From an uncultured Polaribacter sp. (lineage in GTDB: Bacteria; Bacteroidota; Bacteroidia; Flavobacteriales; Flavobacteriaceae), in contig NZ_CANLXV010000003.1 of NCBI RefSeq assembly GCF_947495205.1, positions 1 to 64,000 on the forward strand: a stretch of DNA of 64,000 bases, written 5' to 3'. The position numbers and the translations under genes are program-made. This document shows, one piece after another, positions 45,509-53,911 of the stretch. Under the pieces are notes generated by a model that was not told where the DNA came from, did no database searches, and saw only the letters and a list, made by a program, of their open reading frames with translations. Position 1 is the first letter of the stretch. The number at the start of each line of letters is the position of its first letter.

Positions 45509-45622
45509 AATCTAATTTAAAAGTAGGGTAGCAGCTCTTTTTTTTGGTTTTGAAATGTTGTTTTTAACAAGTATTTAAAACTTTCCTTTGTATCTTTGTA
45601 AATCTAAATTAAACAATACAAA

Positions 45623-46498
45623 ATGGCAATAGAATCTGCAGTATTACCAGAAAGACCTAAAAAACCAAAATGGTTGCGTGTAAAATTACCTGTGGGTAAA
45701 AAGTATACAGAACTTAGAGGTTTGGTAGACAAATACAAATTAAACACCATTTGTACTAGTGGAAGTTGCCCAAATATGGGCGAATGTTGGGGAGAAGGTA
45801 CTGCCACTTTTATGATTTTAGGAAATATTTGTACGCGTTCTTGTGGTTTTTGTGGTGTAAAAACAGGAAGACCAGAAACGGTAGAATGGGACGAACCAGA
45901 AAAAGTTGCACGTTCTATTAAAATAATGAGTATTAAACATGCAGTTATTACTTCTGTAGATAGAGACGATTTAAAAGATGGAGGTTCTATTATTTGGGCA
46001 GAAACTGTAGATGCAATTCGTAGAGCAAATCCTACTACTACATTAGAGACTTTAATTCCAGATTTTCAAGGAAACACAAAACAAATAGACAGAATTATAG
46101 AAGTTGCGCCAGAAGTAGTTTCACATAATATGGAAACTGTTAGAAGATTAACCAGAGAAGTTAGAATACAGGCAAAATACGATAGAAGTTTAGGTGTTTT
46201 AAAATATTTAAAGGAAAACGGAATGCGAACTAAAACAGGTTTAATGTTAGGTTTGGGAGAAAAGGAAGAGGAAGTAATACAAACCATGAAAGATTTACGC
46301 GCTGTAAATTGTGATATTATTACCATTGGCCAATATTTGCAACCTACTAAAATGCATTTACCGGTTAAAGAGTTTATTACACCAGATCAATTTAAGAAAT
46401 ATGAAACACTTGGCTTAGAAATGGGCTTTATGTATGTAGAAAGTGGCGCGTTAGTGCGTTCTTCTTACAAAGCACATAAGCATGCACAAGATTTATAA
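45623..46498 (+). CDS. lipA: Lipoyl synthase
   Basis: Radical-SAM enzyme inserting two sulfurs into octanoyl groups on the E2 and GcvH lipoyl domains. The auxiliary [4Fe-4S] cluster uses [12 protein letters not shown] (C-x4-C-x5-C) and the radical-SAM cluster CTRSCGFC; the C-terminal RSSYKA serine of the auxiliary cluster is present. 291 residues, as expected. A perfect -7 box TATCTTTG lies at 45591-45598, only 25 bp before the ATG. Monocistronic, terminator at 46604. Confidence 0.97.
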   Translation: MAIESAVLPERPKKPKWLRVKLPVGKKYTELRGLVDKYKLNTICTSGSCPNMGECWGEGTATFMILGNICTRSCGFCGVKTGRPETVEWDEPEKVARSIKIMSIKHAVITSVDRDDLKDGGSIIWAETVDAIRRANPTTTLETLIPDFQGNTKQIDRIIEVAPEVVSHNMETVRRLTREVRIQAKYDRSLGVLKYLKENGMRTKTGLMLGLGEKEEEVIQTMKDLRAVNCDIITIGQYLQPTKMHLPVKEFITPDQFKKYETLGLEMGFMYVESGALVRSSYKAHKHAQDL

Positions 46499-46603
46499 AA
46501 AATATTTAATTCAAAACAGACTTTGGCATAAGGTTTGAAGTTTATTAATTGAAAGCAACCTAGTAAACTGTTTTCATTGTGTAAATTATTTGAATTAGTT
46601 AGT

Positions 46604-46635
46604 AAAAAAAGCCATCTCTTTTGAGATGGCTTTTT
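46604..46635. terminator. Terminator between lipA and the Spy-like operon
   Basis: AAAAAAGCCATCTC, loop TTTT, GAGATGGCTTTTT. A strong symmetrical hairpin serving both sides. Confidence 0.92.
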
Positions 46636-46656
46636 GATTGTAAAGTGTGTAAGTAC

Positions 46657-47115
46657 TTAATTTTTTATAGGTTTTCTTCCTCTACCATATTTGCGCATTA
46701 GTTTTCTGGCAAATTCTCTTTCTGTTAATTGCAATTTTAATATTTTTTTATAAGGTAAAAACTGAGCAGCTTCTTTAACAAAATTTTCTTTTTCGCTTAC
46801 CATTTCTTGCTCTAATTTTAATTTTAGCAATACCATTTTTTCTGCTGTAGTTTCATTTAAACTGCTTAAATCATCTGGGTTATTTAGTTTTTTTCTAATT
46901 TCTGCTCTTCCTTTGTTTCTTAAGTAGTTTAGCTTTTCTGTATGTTTATTATATACAGGCCAAAACTTTTGTGCTTCACTAGAAGTTAGTGCCAATTGCT
47001 CTGTTAAATAGGCAATTTTTAAGGAGTTAATTTTTTCTTTAGTTTGTATTTTATCTTGTGCAAAAGATAAAAAAGCAACTAATATTAAGGCAATACTTAA
47101 AATATGCTTTTTCAT
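46657..47115 (-). CDS. Secreted Spy/CpxP-like helical protein
   Basis: Signal peptide MKKHILSIALILVAFLSFA (to residue 20), then a helical, Lys/Glu-rich protein of about 130 residues: LAYLTEQLALTSSEAQKFWP and FVKEAAQFLPYKKILKLQLT. The LTxxE/Q-type repeats recall Spy/CpxP and the sensor proteins of metal- or envelope-stress ECF systems. The gene follows by 1 bp the putative anti-sigma gene and ends at a terminator, so it is the third gene of that operon. No Cys for metal binding is seen. Confidence 0.75.
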   Translation of the reverse strand: MKKHILSIALILVAFLSFAQDKIQTKEKINSLKIAYLTEQLALTSSEAQKFWPVYNKHTEKLNYLRNKGRAEIRKKLNNPDDLSSLNETTAEKMVLLKLKLEQEMVSEKENFVKEAAQFLPYKKILKLQLTEREFARKLMRKYGRGRKPIKN

Positions 47116-47116
47116 T

Positions 47117-47656
47117 TTAATAGTTTTCGTTTAATAAATAGGTATTGTCTGTATTAATAATATATTCTTCTATAGCATCATTTTTTAAATCTGTAAAAAC
47201 AAATTCTTCTTCGTTTAAAATGGATTCATTTAAAATTGTTGCAAAATCTTCTGTGGTAAATTCGCTGGAGTTTTCTACAATCCAATTTTCTATATCTGTT
47301 TGCGCTAATTTGTTAAAATCTGCTGTGGTAGCAGTTGTATTAAAAAAGTTTAAACTTAAAAATAGTGCAATTGTGGCTGCAACACCAATAGCACTATATT
47401 TTAAAATACGTTGTTTTAAAGAAATTACTTTTACTTCTTTTTCAATTTTAATGTTGTCTAAAATAGTATCTTGTATAGTGTTAAAATAAGCATCAGGAAC
47501 TTTAAAACCAGTTTTTGTAGGTAATTTTTCTTTAAAAATAAGGGTTTCTATATTATCTTCCACTTTAGAAAAATAATTTTCTGGAGTTGTAAAACCTGTT
47601 TCTTTTTTAAGAATAGATTTTAAATAATCTTCGCTATTTTTAATTTCGTTTTCCAT
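47117..47656 (-). CDS. Putative anti-sigma-type membrane protein
   Basis: 179 residues with one transmembrane helix (about residues 90-110: YSAIGVAATIALFLSLNFF), an N-terminal cytosolic part with two copies of the short motif TGFTTPENYFS / TGFKVPDAYFN, and a periplasmic acidic tail (EFTTEDFATILNESILNEEEF). That layout and the place directly behind a sigma gene (33-bp gap) suggest the anti-sigma role, although there is no recognisable ZAS Zn motif. Function inferred from order only. Confidence 0.65.
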   Translation of the reverse strand: MENEIKNSEDYLKSILKKETGFTTPENYFSKVEDNIETLIFKEKLPTKTGFKVPDAYFNTIQDTILDNIKIEKEVKVISLKQRILKYSAIGVAATIALFLSLNFFNTTATTADFNKLAQTDIENWIVENSSEFTTEDFATILNESILNEEEFVFTDLKNDAIEEYIINTDNTYLLNENY

Positions 47657-47689
47657 GTTATTCTTTAGACACTAATTATTGTAAAAAGT

Positions 47690-48238
47690 TTAATTTTGGG
47701 TATTTTTAATATAATTTTCTATTTTTTTAACGGCATGAAAATAAGAGGCTTTTAATGCACCAACAGAGGTTTCTAAAATATTAGAAATTTCGTTGTACTT
47801 AAGTTCATCAAAATATTTCATATTAAAAACCAATTGTTGTTTTTGCGGTAAAGTTGCAATCGCTTTTTGTAGTATTAACTGAATTTCATCACCAGAAAAA
47901 TATACATCGCTTTCTAAAGTTGCCGCCAACTGTTCATTTATTGCTGTAATATCTACGTTTCTTTCTTTAGCTCTTTTATTAATAAAGGTAATGGCTTCAT
48001 TAGTGGCAATTCTATACATCCAAGAGAATAATTTACTTTTTCCGTTAAATTTATGGATGTTTTTATAGATTTTTATAAATGTATTTTGCAATACATCATC
48101 TGTATCATCATGAGAAATTACAATTTTACGAATGTGCCAATACAAACGTTCTTTATATTGCGTTATTAGCTGTCTAAAAGCTTTTTCTTTACTTTTAGGG
48201 TTGGTAAGTTGTGCTATAAAAGTAATTTCGTCTATCAA
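47690..48238 (-). CDS. RNA polymerase sigma factor, ECF-like
   Basis: 182 residues. Region 2: DTDDVLQNTFIKIYKNIHKF and KLFSWMYRIATNEAITFIN; region 4: LPQKQQLVFNMKYFDELKYN then EISNILETSVGALKASYFHA. Heads a three-gene operon with the putative anti-sigma gene and Spy-like gene. It probably responds to envelope state. The nearest upstream gene (48293) is on the same strand and about 55 bp away. Confidence 0.93.
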   Translation of the reverse strand: MIDEITFIAQLTNPKSKEKAFRQLITQYKERLYWHIRKIVISHDDTDDVLQNTFIKIYKNIHKFNGKSKLFSWMYRIATNEAITFINKRAKERNVDITAINEQLAATLESDVYFSGDEIQLILQKAIATLPQKQQLVFNMKYFDELKYNEISNILETSVGALKASYFHAVKKIENYIKNTQN

Positions 48239-48292
48239 GAAATTGTTTTTAGGTTAGACAAAATTATTTGGTAAAGGTTTAATTATAAATTA

Positions 48293-49741
48293 CTATTTTT
48301 TTATTCTAGTTCTAGAGTAACCAAATAAACGTTTTTGTTTTATAATTTCAGGAATGCCTTCTGGTAACATTTCTTCCCACCCTTTTTCTCCATTAACAAT
48401 CATTTTTAGGACAGTTCTAGAAAAAATATCCATATTTTCTTTTTTAAAATCGTCAATATTAACCAAACGCCCATTGTTTTTAAAGAATTTGTACAATTCT
48501 TTCATTCTTGGATGCACTTTTAAGTTTTCGCTATTAATATATTCTCCAGAATCTTGGTCGTGGTAAGGGTACATGTATACTTTTAAATCTCTGTAGAATA
48601 GTTTACCAAAGGCTTCTAAAATACCACCACTTAAATTACGATAATATTTTTCATCAAAAATTTGAACTAGGTTGTGCACTCCCATAGCAAGTCCCATTCT
48701 TTCTTTGGTAAATTCACTAAAGTATTCTACCAATTTAAAGTATTGTTGAAAACTGGTAATCATTACATTTTGTCCTAAAGAACAAAGCAATTCTGCTCTA
48801 TCTAAAAAGTCTCTTTCGTTAATTTTACCTTCAGCAGTAAGGTTACTTAAAGTAATTTCGAAAATAATTTGAGTTTTTTCTTCTTTAACCTTATTTTCTG
48901 CTAAAAACAGTTTTTTAGATTGGTCAAACATATCCATATTTACCTTGGTAACAGGTCTAAAACTACCTCTTAAAGCTAATATGTTCTTTTTATACAATAC
49001 TTGTGCTGGTAATAAATTGTTACCATCTGGTCCAAACATAACGGCATTTGTCATTCCGTTTTTTACCAATTGTAAACTCATTAAGCGATTGTCTACATAC
49101 ATAAAGCGTGGTCCAGAGAAATTAATCATATCAATTTCTAATTGGTCTTGACTTAGATTATGATAAAAAGATTTTACCAATTCTTTAGGATTGTCATTTA
49201 AATAAAATGCACCATAAATAAGGTTTACACCTAAAATACCTAAAGTTTCTTGTTGTAAACGTGCGTCTGTTTCTTTAAAACGGAGGTGTAAAATAATTTC
49301 ATTGTAATCTTCTAATGGATCTAATTGAAAACGAATACCAACCCAACCATGACCTTTAAATTTCTTGGCAAAATCGATGGTGGTTACTGTGTTTGCATAA
49401 CTAAAAAACAATTTATCTGGATGTTTTGTTCTACTTAAACGGTCTTCCATCAAATGAATCTCATGACTCAACATTTTCTTTAAACGCGGTTGTGTAACAT
49501 ATCTATTGTCAGATTCTGTTCCATAAATAGCATCAGAAAAATCTTTATCATAAGCACTCATTGCTTTTGCAATTGTACCAGAAGCAGCACCAGATCTAAA
49601 AAAGTTTCTTGCCGTTTCTTGTCCTGCACCAATTTCTGCAAACGTTCCGTAAATATCAGAATTTAAATTAATGCGAAGTGCTTTACTTTTTGTAGTTGGT
49701 ACACTACTAATTTCTTGATCTCCTTTTAAAGAAATGGCCAT
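48293..49741 (-). CDS. Conserved protein of unknown function (482 aa)
   Basis: No signal peptide, membrane segment or known motif that I can name. The most regular parts are KALRINLNSDIYGTFAEIGA, QETARNFFRSGAASGTIAKA and SAYDKDFSDAIYG at the start, RFMYVDNRLMSLQLVKNG in the middle. The start is recognisable from proteins of other bacteria that databases label variously (nicotinate-nucleotide adenylyltransferase or TonB-dependent receptor), neither of which is supported by the sequence here. The cytosolic, well-conserved look suggests an enzyme. Monocistronic; divergent from the MBL gene. Confidence 0.8.
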   Translation of the reverse strand: MAISLKGDQEISSVPTTKSKALRINLNSDIYGTFAEIGAGQETARNFFRSGAASGTIAKAMSAYDKDFSDAIYGTESDNRYVTQPRLKKMLSHEIHLMEDRLSRTKHPDKLFFSYANTVTTIDFAKKFKGHGWVGIRFQLDPLEDYNEIILHLRFKETDARLQQETLGILGVNLIYGAFYLNDNPKELVKSFYHNLSQDQLEIDMINFSGPRFMYVDNRLMSLQLVKNGMTNAVMFGPDGNNLLPAQVLYKKNILALRGSFRPVTKVNMDMFDQSKKLFLAENKVKEEKTQIIFEITLSNLTAEGKINERDFLDRAELLCSLGQNVMITSFQQYFKLVEYFSEFTKERMGLAMGVHNLVQIFDEKYYRNLSGGILEAFGKLFYRDLKVYMYPYHDQDSGEYINSENLKVHPRMKELYKFFKNNGRLVNIDDFKKENMDIFSRTVLKMIVNGEKGWEEMLPEGIPEIIKQKRLFGYSRTRIKK

Positions 49742-49819
49742 AAAATAGGTTTTTTATTAGTTCTAACAAATGTAAGTAATAACTATGCAATCAGTCAATT
49801 TTATACTATTTTTGTTTGA

Positions 49820-50602
49820 ATGAAAATTGATAAAAAACTGTTAAAACTTACTTTTTTAGGTACAGGCACATCTCAAGGAATACCTATGATTGCTAGTAAA
49901 GATCCTGTATGTTTGTCTACAGATTTAAAAGACAAGCGTTTGCGGTCTTCAGTTTTAATTTCTTACAATGAAAAGAATTATGTTATAGATTGTGGACCAG
50001 ATTTTAGGCAACAAATGCTTAGAGAACATATAGATTTGGTAAACGGTGTTTTATTTACACATGAACATGCAGACCATACAGCTGGTTTAGATGATTTAAG
50101 ACCTTATTGTTATAAAATTGGAGAAATGCCAATTTTTTTAAATGATAGAACATTGCAAAGTTTAGAACAACGTTTTCAATATATATTTTCTAAAGAAAAC
50201 AGGTATCCAGGTGCACCAAGTGTACAACCTAATATTGTAGAAAACGTTCCTTTTTTAATTGATGATTTAGAAGTGATTCCTATACAAGTACAACATGGTA
50301 ATTTACCTATTTTAGGCTACCGAATAAAAGGAGTTGCTTATTTAACAGATTTAAAAACAATAGATAAGTTAGAAAAGGAAAAACTTAAAAATTTAGATGT
50401 TTTAGTAGTAAATGCTTTAAGAATTCAAGAACATCCTACCCATTTTAACTTGCAAGAAGCTTTAGATTTTGTGGCAGAAATTAAACCTAAAAAAGCTTAT
50501 TTTACACATATTAGTCATAAACTTGGTTTTCATAAAGAAGTTTCTAAAATACTACCTAAAAATGTGTTTTTAGCTTTTGATGGCTTAAAAATAGAAATCT
50601 AA
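49820..50602 (+). CDS. MBL-fold metallohydrolase (PhnP-like)
   Basis: 260 residues. FLGTGTSQGIPM strand, RRSSVLI-type region, Zn motif THEHADHTAG (HxHxDH), and a C-terminal YFTHISHKLG histidine. The family includes PhnP cyclic phosphodiesterases and RNase Z-like enzymes; substrate unknown. Single gene, ahead of the GTPase-kinase module by 117 bp, which has its own promoter, so they need not be related. Confidence 0.9.
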   Translation: MKIDKKLLKLTFLGTGTSQGIPMIASKDPVCLSTDLKDKRLRSSVLISYNEKNYVIDCGPDFRQQMLREHIDLVNGVLFTHEHADHTAGLDDLRPYCYKIGEMPIFLNDRTLQSLEQRFQYIFSKENRYPGAPSVQPNIVENVPFLIDDLEVIPIQVQHGNLPILGYRIKGVAYLTDLKTIDKLEKEKLKNLDVLVVNALRIQEHPTHFNLQEALDFVAEIKPKKAYFTHISHKLGFHKEVSKILPKNVFLAFDGLKIEI

Positions 50603-50603
50603 A

Positions 50604-50634
50604 TTTTAACAAAATAAATTTTAGTGTATATTTG
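50604..50634 (+). promoter_or_regulatory. Candidate promoter of the GTPase-kinase module
   Basis: Perfect -7 box TATATTTG at 50627-50634, with TTTT 19 bp upstream (weak -33). The leader from about 50641 contains a bulged hairpin (GGTTTGCG at 50663-50670 with CGCATAACC at 50681-50689) of unknown role. Confidence 0.45.
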
Positions 50635-50718
50635 TTTATAATGCAAGCATTTAATTTAATTAGGTTTGCGTTACATTAATCGCATAACCAAATAAAATTT
50701 ATTTAAAAATAGTATAAC

Positions 50719-51063
50719 ATGTCCGACAAAAAGAATCCTGAAGAAGATAAACAGCAAGTAGATAGCAGAATTGCGGCCGTAAGAGATCTAATCTTTGGAG
50801 AAAATATTCAACAATATAACACTGAATTTGAAGATGTTTTTAATAGAATTAAAGCATTAGAAGATAATACAGAGAAAAAAATAAGTAATTCTGTAACGGA
50901 TTTAGAAAACAAATTAGCCGATTTAGAAAGTTTAATGGAGCATAAAATAGCCGATTTAAATGACGATTTGGATAAAAAAATTGCTGATTTAGAGGATGAA
51001 AAGACAGATCGTAGAAAATTAGGTAAAGCTTTAGAAAAGATTGCACAAATGTTGCAAGAATAG
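50719..51063 (+). CDS. Coiled-coil protein, first gene of the module (114 aa)
   Basis: Entirely helical: IQQYNTEFEDVFNRIKALED, then heptad-like repeats of DLENKLADLESLM, IADLNDDLDKKIADLEDEK, rich in Asp, Glu, Lys. No membrane or signal segment. Probably a scaffold that binds the next protein or the kinase. The stop at 51061-51063 is next to the ATG at 51064, so the two genes are translated together. I know of no function. Confidence 0.8.
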   Translation: MSDKKNPEEDKQQVDSRIAAVRDLIFGENIQQYNTEFEDVFNRIKALEDNTEKKISNSVTDLENKLADLESLMEHKIADLNDDLDKKIADLEDEKTDRRKLGKALEKIAQMLQE

Positions 51064-51870
51064 ATGAAAGAAAAAACTGTAAATACTGTTAAAGACAATC
51101 GTTTTGAGCTCTTAAAAGAATTGCTTTTAGAAGACGATAGAGAAAAATTTACAGCACTTAGCGAAGAAATAGTTCAAAGAGAAAAACTATCAAAAAAAGT
51201 AAATCCGCTTATAGATAGTAAAATAAATGATCTTCGCCAAAATTTTCCAGAATATTTTGGAAGTACAATAACAGAAACTATAAAGACTCAAATTAGAGAT
51301 TCTCAGGACGAAGTTGTAGATGCTTTATACCCAATTATGGGTAAACTAATTAAAAAAGCAATTGTTAGTGAAATTACAAAACTGTCTGAAAGAATTAACA
51401 AAACCATTTCAGAAAAGTTTTCTGTAAAACAAATGTTTAGACGTTTTATAAAAGGGAAAAACACAGATGCAGAAGATGTTTTACAAGAAGTATTTGAAGC
51501 CAGTATAGAACAAGTTTTTATTATTGAAAAAGATTCTGGTTTGCTTTCTGGTAGTTATTCTAAGGGAGATATTGCAGATAAAGATATGGTTTCTGGAATG
51601 TTAACAGCTATTAAATCTTTTGCAGAAGATGCGTTCTCTAAAGAAAATCAGAATTTAGAAGACATCAAGTTTGATAATTTTCAGTTGACCATAAAAAATT
51701 TTAAAACCATTTACATTGCTATTGCCACTTCTGGCGTTTTAACTACAGATTTTAAAGAAAACTTAGCAGATAATACCAATAATTTAGCAGAAATTATTCT
51801 TAGAGAACGTAAATATTTAGAAGATGAAACAAAGTTAAATGTAATGATTGAAAGACATTTAATAGCTTAA
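51064..51870 (+). CDS. Module protein 2: helical domain plus roadblock-like C-terminus
   Basis: 268 residues, no signal or membrane segment. Central region VDALYPIMGKLIKKAIVSEI, LSERINKTISEKF is helical; the part from about residue 150 (EQVFIIEKDSGLLSGSYSKG, DMVSGMLTAIKSFAEDAF) has the look of a Longin/roadblock-type domain, a fold often used as partner of small GTPases. I rate that as pattern inference. Related proteins are sometimes labelled OmpA family because of longer fusions. The gene is 16 bp ahead of the GTPase gene. Confidence 0.72.
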   Translation: MKEKTVNTVKDNRFELLKELLLEDDREKFTALSEEIVQREKLSKKVNPLIDSKINDLRQNFPEYFGSTITETIKTQIRDSQDEVVDALYPIMGKLIKKAIVSEITKLSERINKTISEKFSVKQMFRRFIKGKNTDAEDVLQEVFEASIEQVFIIEKDSGLLSGSYSKGDIADKDMVSGMLTAIKSFAEDAFSKENQNLEDIKFDNFQLTIKNFKTIYIAIATSGVLTTDFKENLADNTNNLAEIILRERKYLEDETKLNVMIERHLIA

Positions 51871-51886
51871 AAATAGAATATTACAA

Positions 51887-52372
51887 ATGATAGCTAAAAA
51901 AGTTTTATTGGTTGGTAATTTTGGAGTTGGTAAAACTTCTTTAATTCGCCGTTTTGTTTTAAATGAATTTTCCGAAGACTATATAAGTACCATTGGAGTT
52001 AGAGTAAGCTCTAAAATTGTTTCTTATCAGAATAAAGATATAAAACTTTTAATATGGGATGTAGCAGGTACAAGCGAAGATGAAAAAATACCAAAAGCTT
52101 ATTTTTTAGGAGCAAGTGCAGCAATGTATGTTTTTGATTTAAGCAGGGAAGAAACCTATAATAATATAGAAGCGTTTTTAGATTCTATAAAACAATTATC
52201 CAACCTAAAAGAAGTTACCATTGTAGGAAATAAAAAAGATTTATTAACAGCAGAAGAGTTAAAAACAGTAACAAATGCCATTACTGTACCAATTGATTTA
52301 GTTACAAGTGCTAAAGAAAATGATAATGTAGCAGACGCATTTTTACAATTAGCATCACAAGCCATAAAATAA
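51887..52372 (+). CDS. Ras-like small GTPase (Rab/Rup-type)
   Basis: 161 residues, only the G domain. G1 GNFGVGKTS (10-18), G2 Thr in YISTIGVRV, G3 WDVAGTSED, G4 NKKD, G5 TSAKEN. In G3 the Gln that activates water in Ras (DTAGQ) is replaced by Thr, so intrinsic hydrolysis should be slow and a partner (GAP) necessary. No lipid-anchor Cys at the C-terminus. Bacterial relatives are MglA and the Rup families. Encoded between a roadblock-like protein and a kinase: a GTPase signalling unit is very likely. Confidence 0.9.
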   Translation: MIAKKVLLVGNFGVGKTSLIRRFVLNEFSEDYISTIGVRVSSKIVSYQNKDIKLLIWDVAGTSEDEKIPKAYFLGASAAMYVFDLSREETYNNIEAFLDSIKQLSNLKEVTIVGNKKDLLTAEELKTVTNAITVPIDLVTSAKENDNVADAFLQLASQAIK

Positions 52373-52378
52373 AGTATT

Positions 52379-53911
52379 TTGATACCTAAGAATATTGCAT
52401 CTATTTTTATACAAATTACAACTCAGTTTTCTGGGGAAATAATAAGTATAGATGCAGGTAATTTAGTTAAAGAAGAATTCAAAATACAAGATTCTATATA
52501 TAAAGTTTGCCCTTTTTTATTGGGTACCTTAGAGGCTTTAGAAAAAAATACACCGTTTTTATTAGAAGGCATGCTTATTGTTGCAAAAAATAAAGAATAT
52601 AATGTAGATATAGAGTTGCTTAAGCAAGCAAATGCTGTAACTGTTTTAATACATAACAGAACAAGCGTTTATAAGTTTGTAGATCAACTAAACCAAAATA
52701 GAAACGATCTATTTTTTTTGAAAAGAGAAATAGACCAGAAAAATAAAGAATTAGAGGAACTTAGAAAAATTGCAGACAAAGCTAACGAACAAAAAACCCG
52801 TTTTTTAGCAATGATGAGCCATGAAGTTAGAAACCCACTAAACGTTATTTTAGGATATTCTAAAATGATTTCTGAAGAAGATATCAATGTAAAAGTTAAA
52901 GAATACAGCAAACTCTTATCACTTTCTGGAGAACATTTAAAAGTTATTGTAAATGATATTTTAGATTTATCTAGAATCGAAGCCGGTAAATTAAGCTTAG
53001 AAAACAAACCAATACAAATTGCAGATATTGTAAAAAATTGTTTTGAAAACTATAACTATCAAAATAAAAACGATAATGTTTGCTTATCTTTTAGCAACCA
53101 TAAAAACTTACCAGAATGGGTTTTAGGAGATGATGTTCGTTTAAACCAAGTGCTTTCTAATTTACTTTCTAACGCTTTAAAATTTACGGAAAAAGGAGAA
53201 ATTAAAATAGAGGCAAAAGTAGTTCAGGAAACCGAAGAAGAAGTTCATATTGGGTTTTTAGTTGCTGATTCTGGAAGAGGAATGACAGAAAAACAGGCTT
53301 CTAAGATATTTGATGAGTACACACAAAACAAAAAAAGCGATAATAGAGTTTTTGGAGGAGCTGGTTTAGGTTTGTCTATCGTAAAACGACTTTTAAAAGC
53401 TATGAATGGTAAAATAACCGTAAATAGCGAACTAAATGTTGGAACCACTTTTACAGTAACCATACCTTTTTTAAAAGTGAAAAGTGATAATTATAACAAT
53501 AAAGAGATTGTTATAAACGATATACCTAAAGAAATTGAATTAGAAGGAAAACGTATTTTGGTTGCAGATGATGATTTTTTAAACCAAACCATAGTTGCAC
53601 ACATTTTAAAGAAAGAAAAAGTAAATTTTACCCTCGTAAAAGATGGTTTAGAGGCTTTTAATATGTTAAAAAAAGAAGTTTTTGATCTGGTGTTATTAGA
53701 CATACACATGCCAAATATCACAGGAGAACAATTGGTACAAAAAAAGCAAGAATTTTTTAATAATAACAAAACAATTCCTTTTTTAGCCTTAACCGCAAAC
53801 ACCACAAAAGAAGATTTAGAACGTTACAAAAATATTGGTTTTAAGTCTGTTATTGGTAAGCCATACACACCTGCCCAATTTACTAAAATCATTAAAACAG
53901 CTTTAAATTAA
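52379..53911 (+). CDS. Soluble hybrid histidine kinase with receiver domain
   Basis: 510 residues, no transmembrane helix. A sensor-like N-terminal domain (1-105), a coiled coil (about 108-140), HisKA with His148 in FLAMMSHEVRNPLN, HATPase_c (DDVRLNQVLSNLLSNALKFT; DSGRGMTEK; GGAGLGLSIVKRL), and a C-terminal receiver with Asp441 in VLLDIHMPNITGE. The start is TTG at 52379, 6 bp after the GTPase stop; no ATG keeps the N-terminal domain. The kinase probably senses the GTPase through the cytosolic N-terminal domain. Ends without an adjoining response regulator, convergent with the MFS gene. Confidence 0.9.
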   Translation: MIPKNIASIFIQITTQFSGEIISIDAGNLVKEEFKIQDSIYKVCPFLLGTLEALEKNTPFLLEGMLIVAKNKEYNVDIELLKQANAVTVLIHNRTSVYKFVDQLNQNRNDLFFLKREIDQKNKELEELRKIADKANEQKTRFLAMMSHEVRNPLNVILGYSKMISEEDINVKVKEYSKLLSLSGEHLKVIVNDILDLSRIEAGKLSLENKPIQIADIVKNCFENYNYQNKNDNVCLSFSNHKNLPEWVLGDDVRLNQVLSNLLSNALKFTEKGEIKIEAKVVQETEEEVHIGFLVADSGRGMTEKQASKIFDEYTQNKKSDNRVFGGAGLGLSIVKRLLKAMNGKITVNSELNVGTTFTVTIPFLKVKSDNYNNKEIVINDIPKEIELEGKRILVADDDFLNQTIVAHILKKEKVNFTLVKDGLEAFNMLKKEVFDLVLLDIHMPNITGEQLVQKKQEFFNNNKTIPFLALTANTTKEDLERYKNIGFKSVIGKPYTPAQFTKIIKTALN

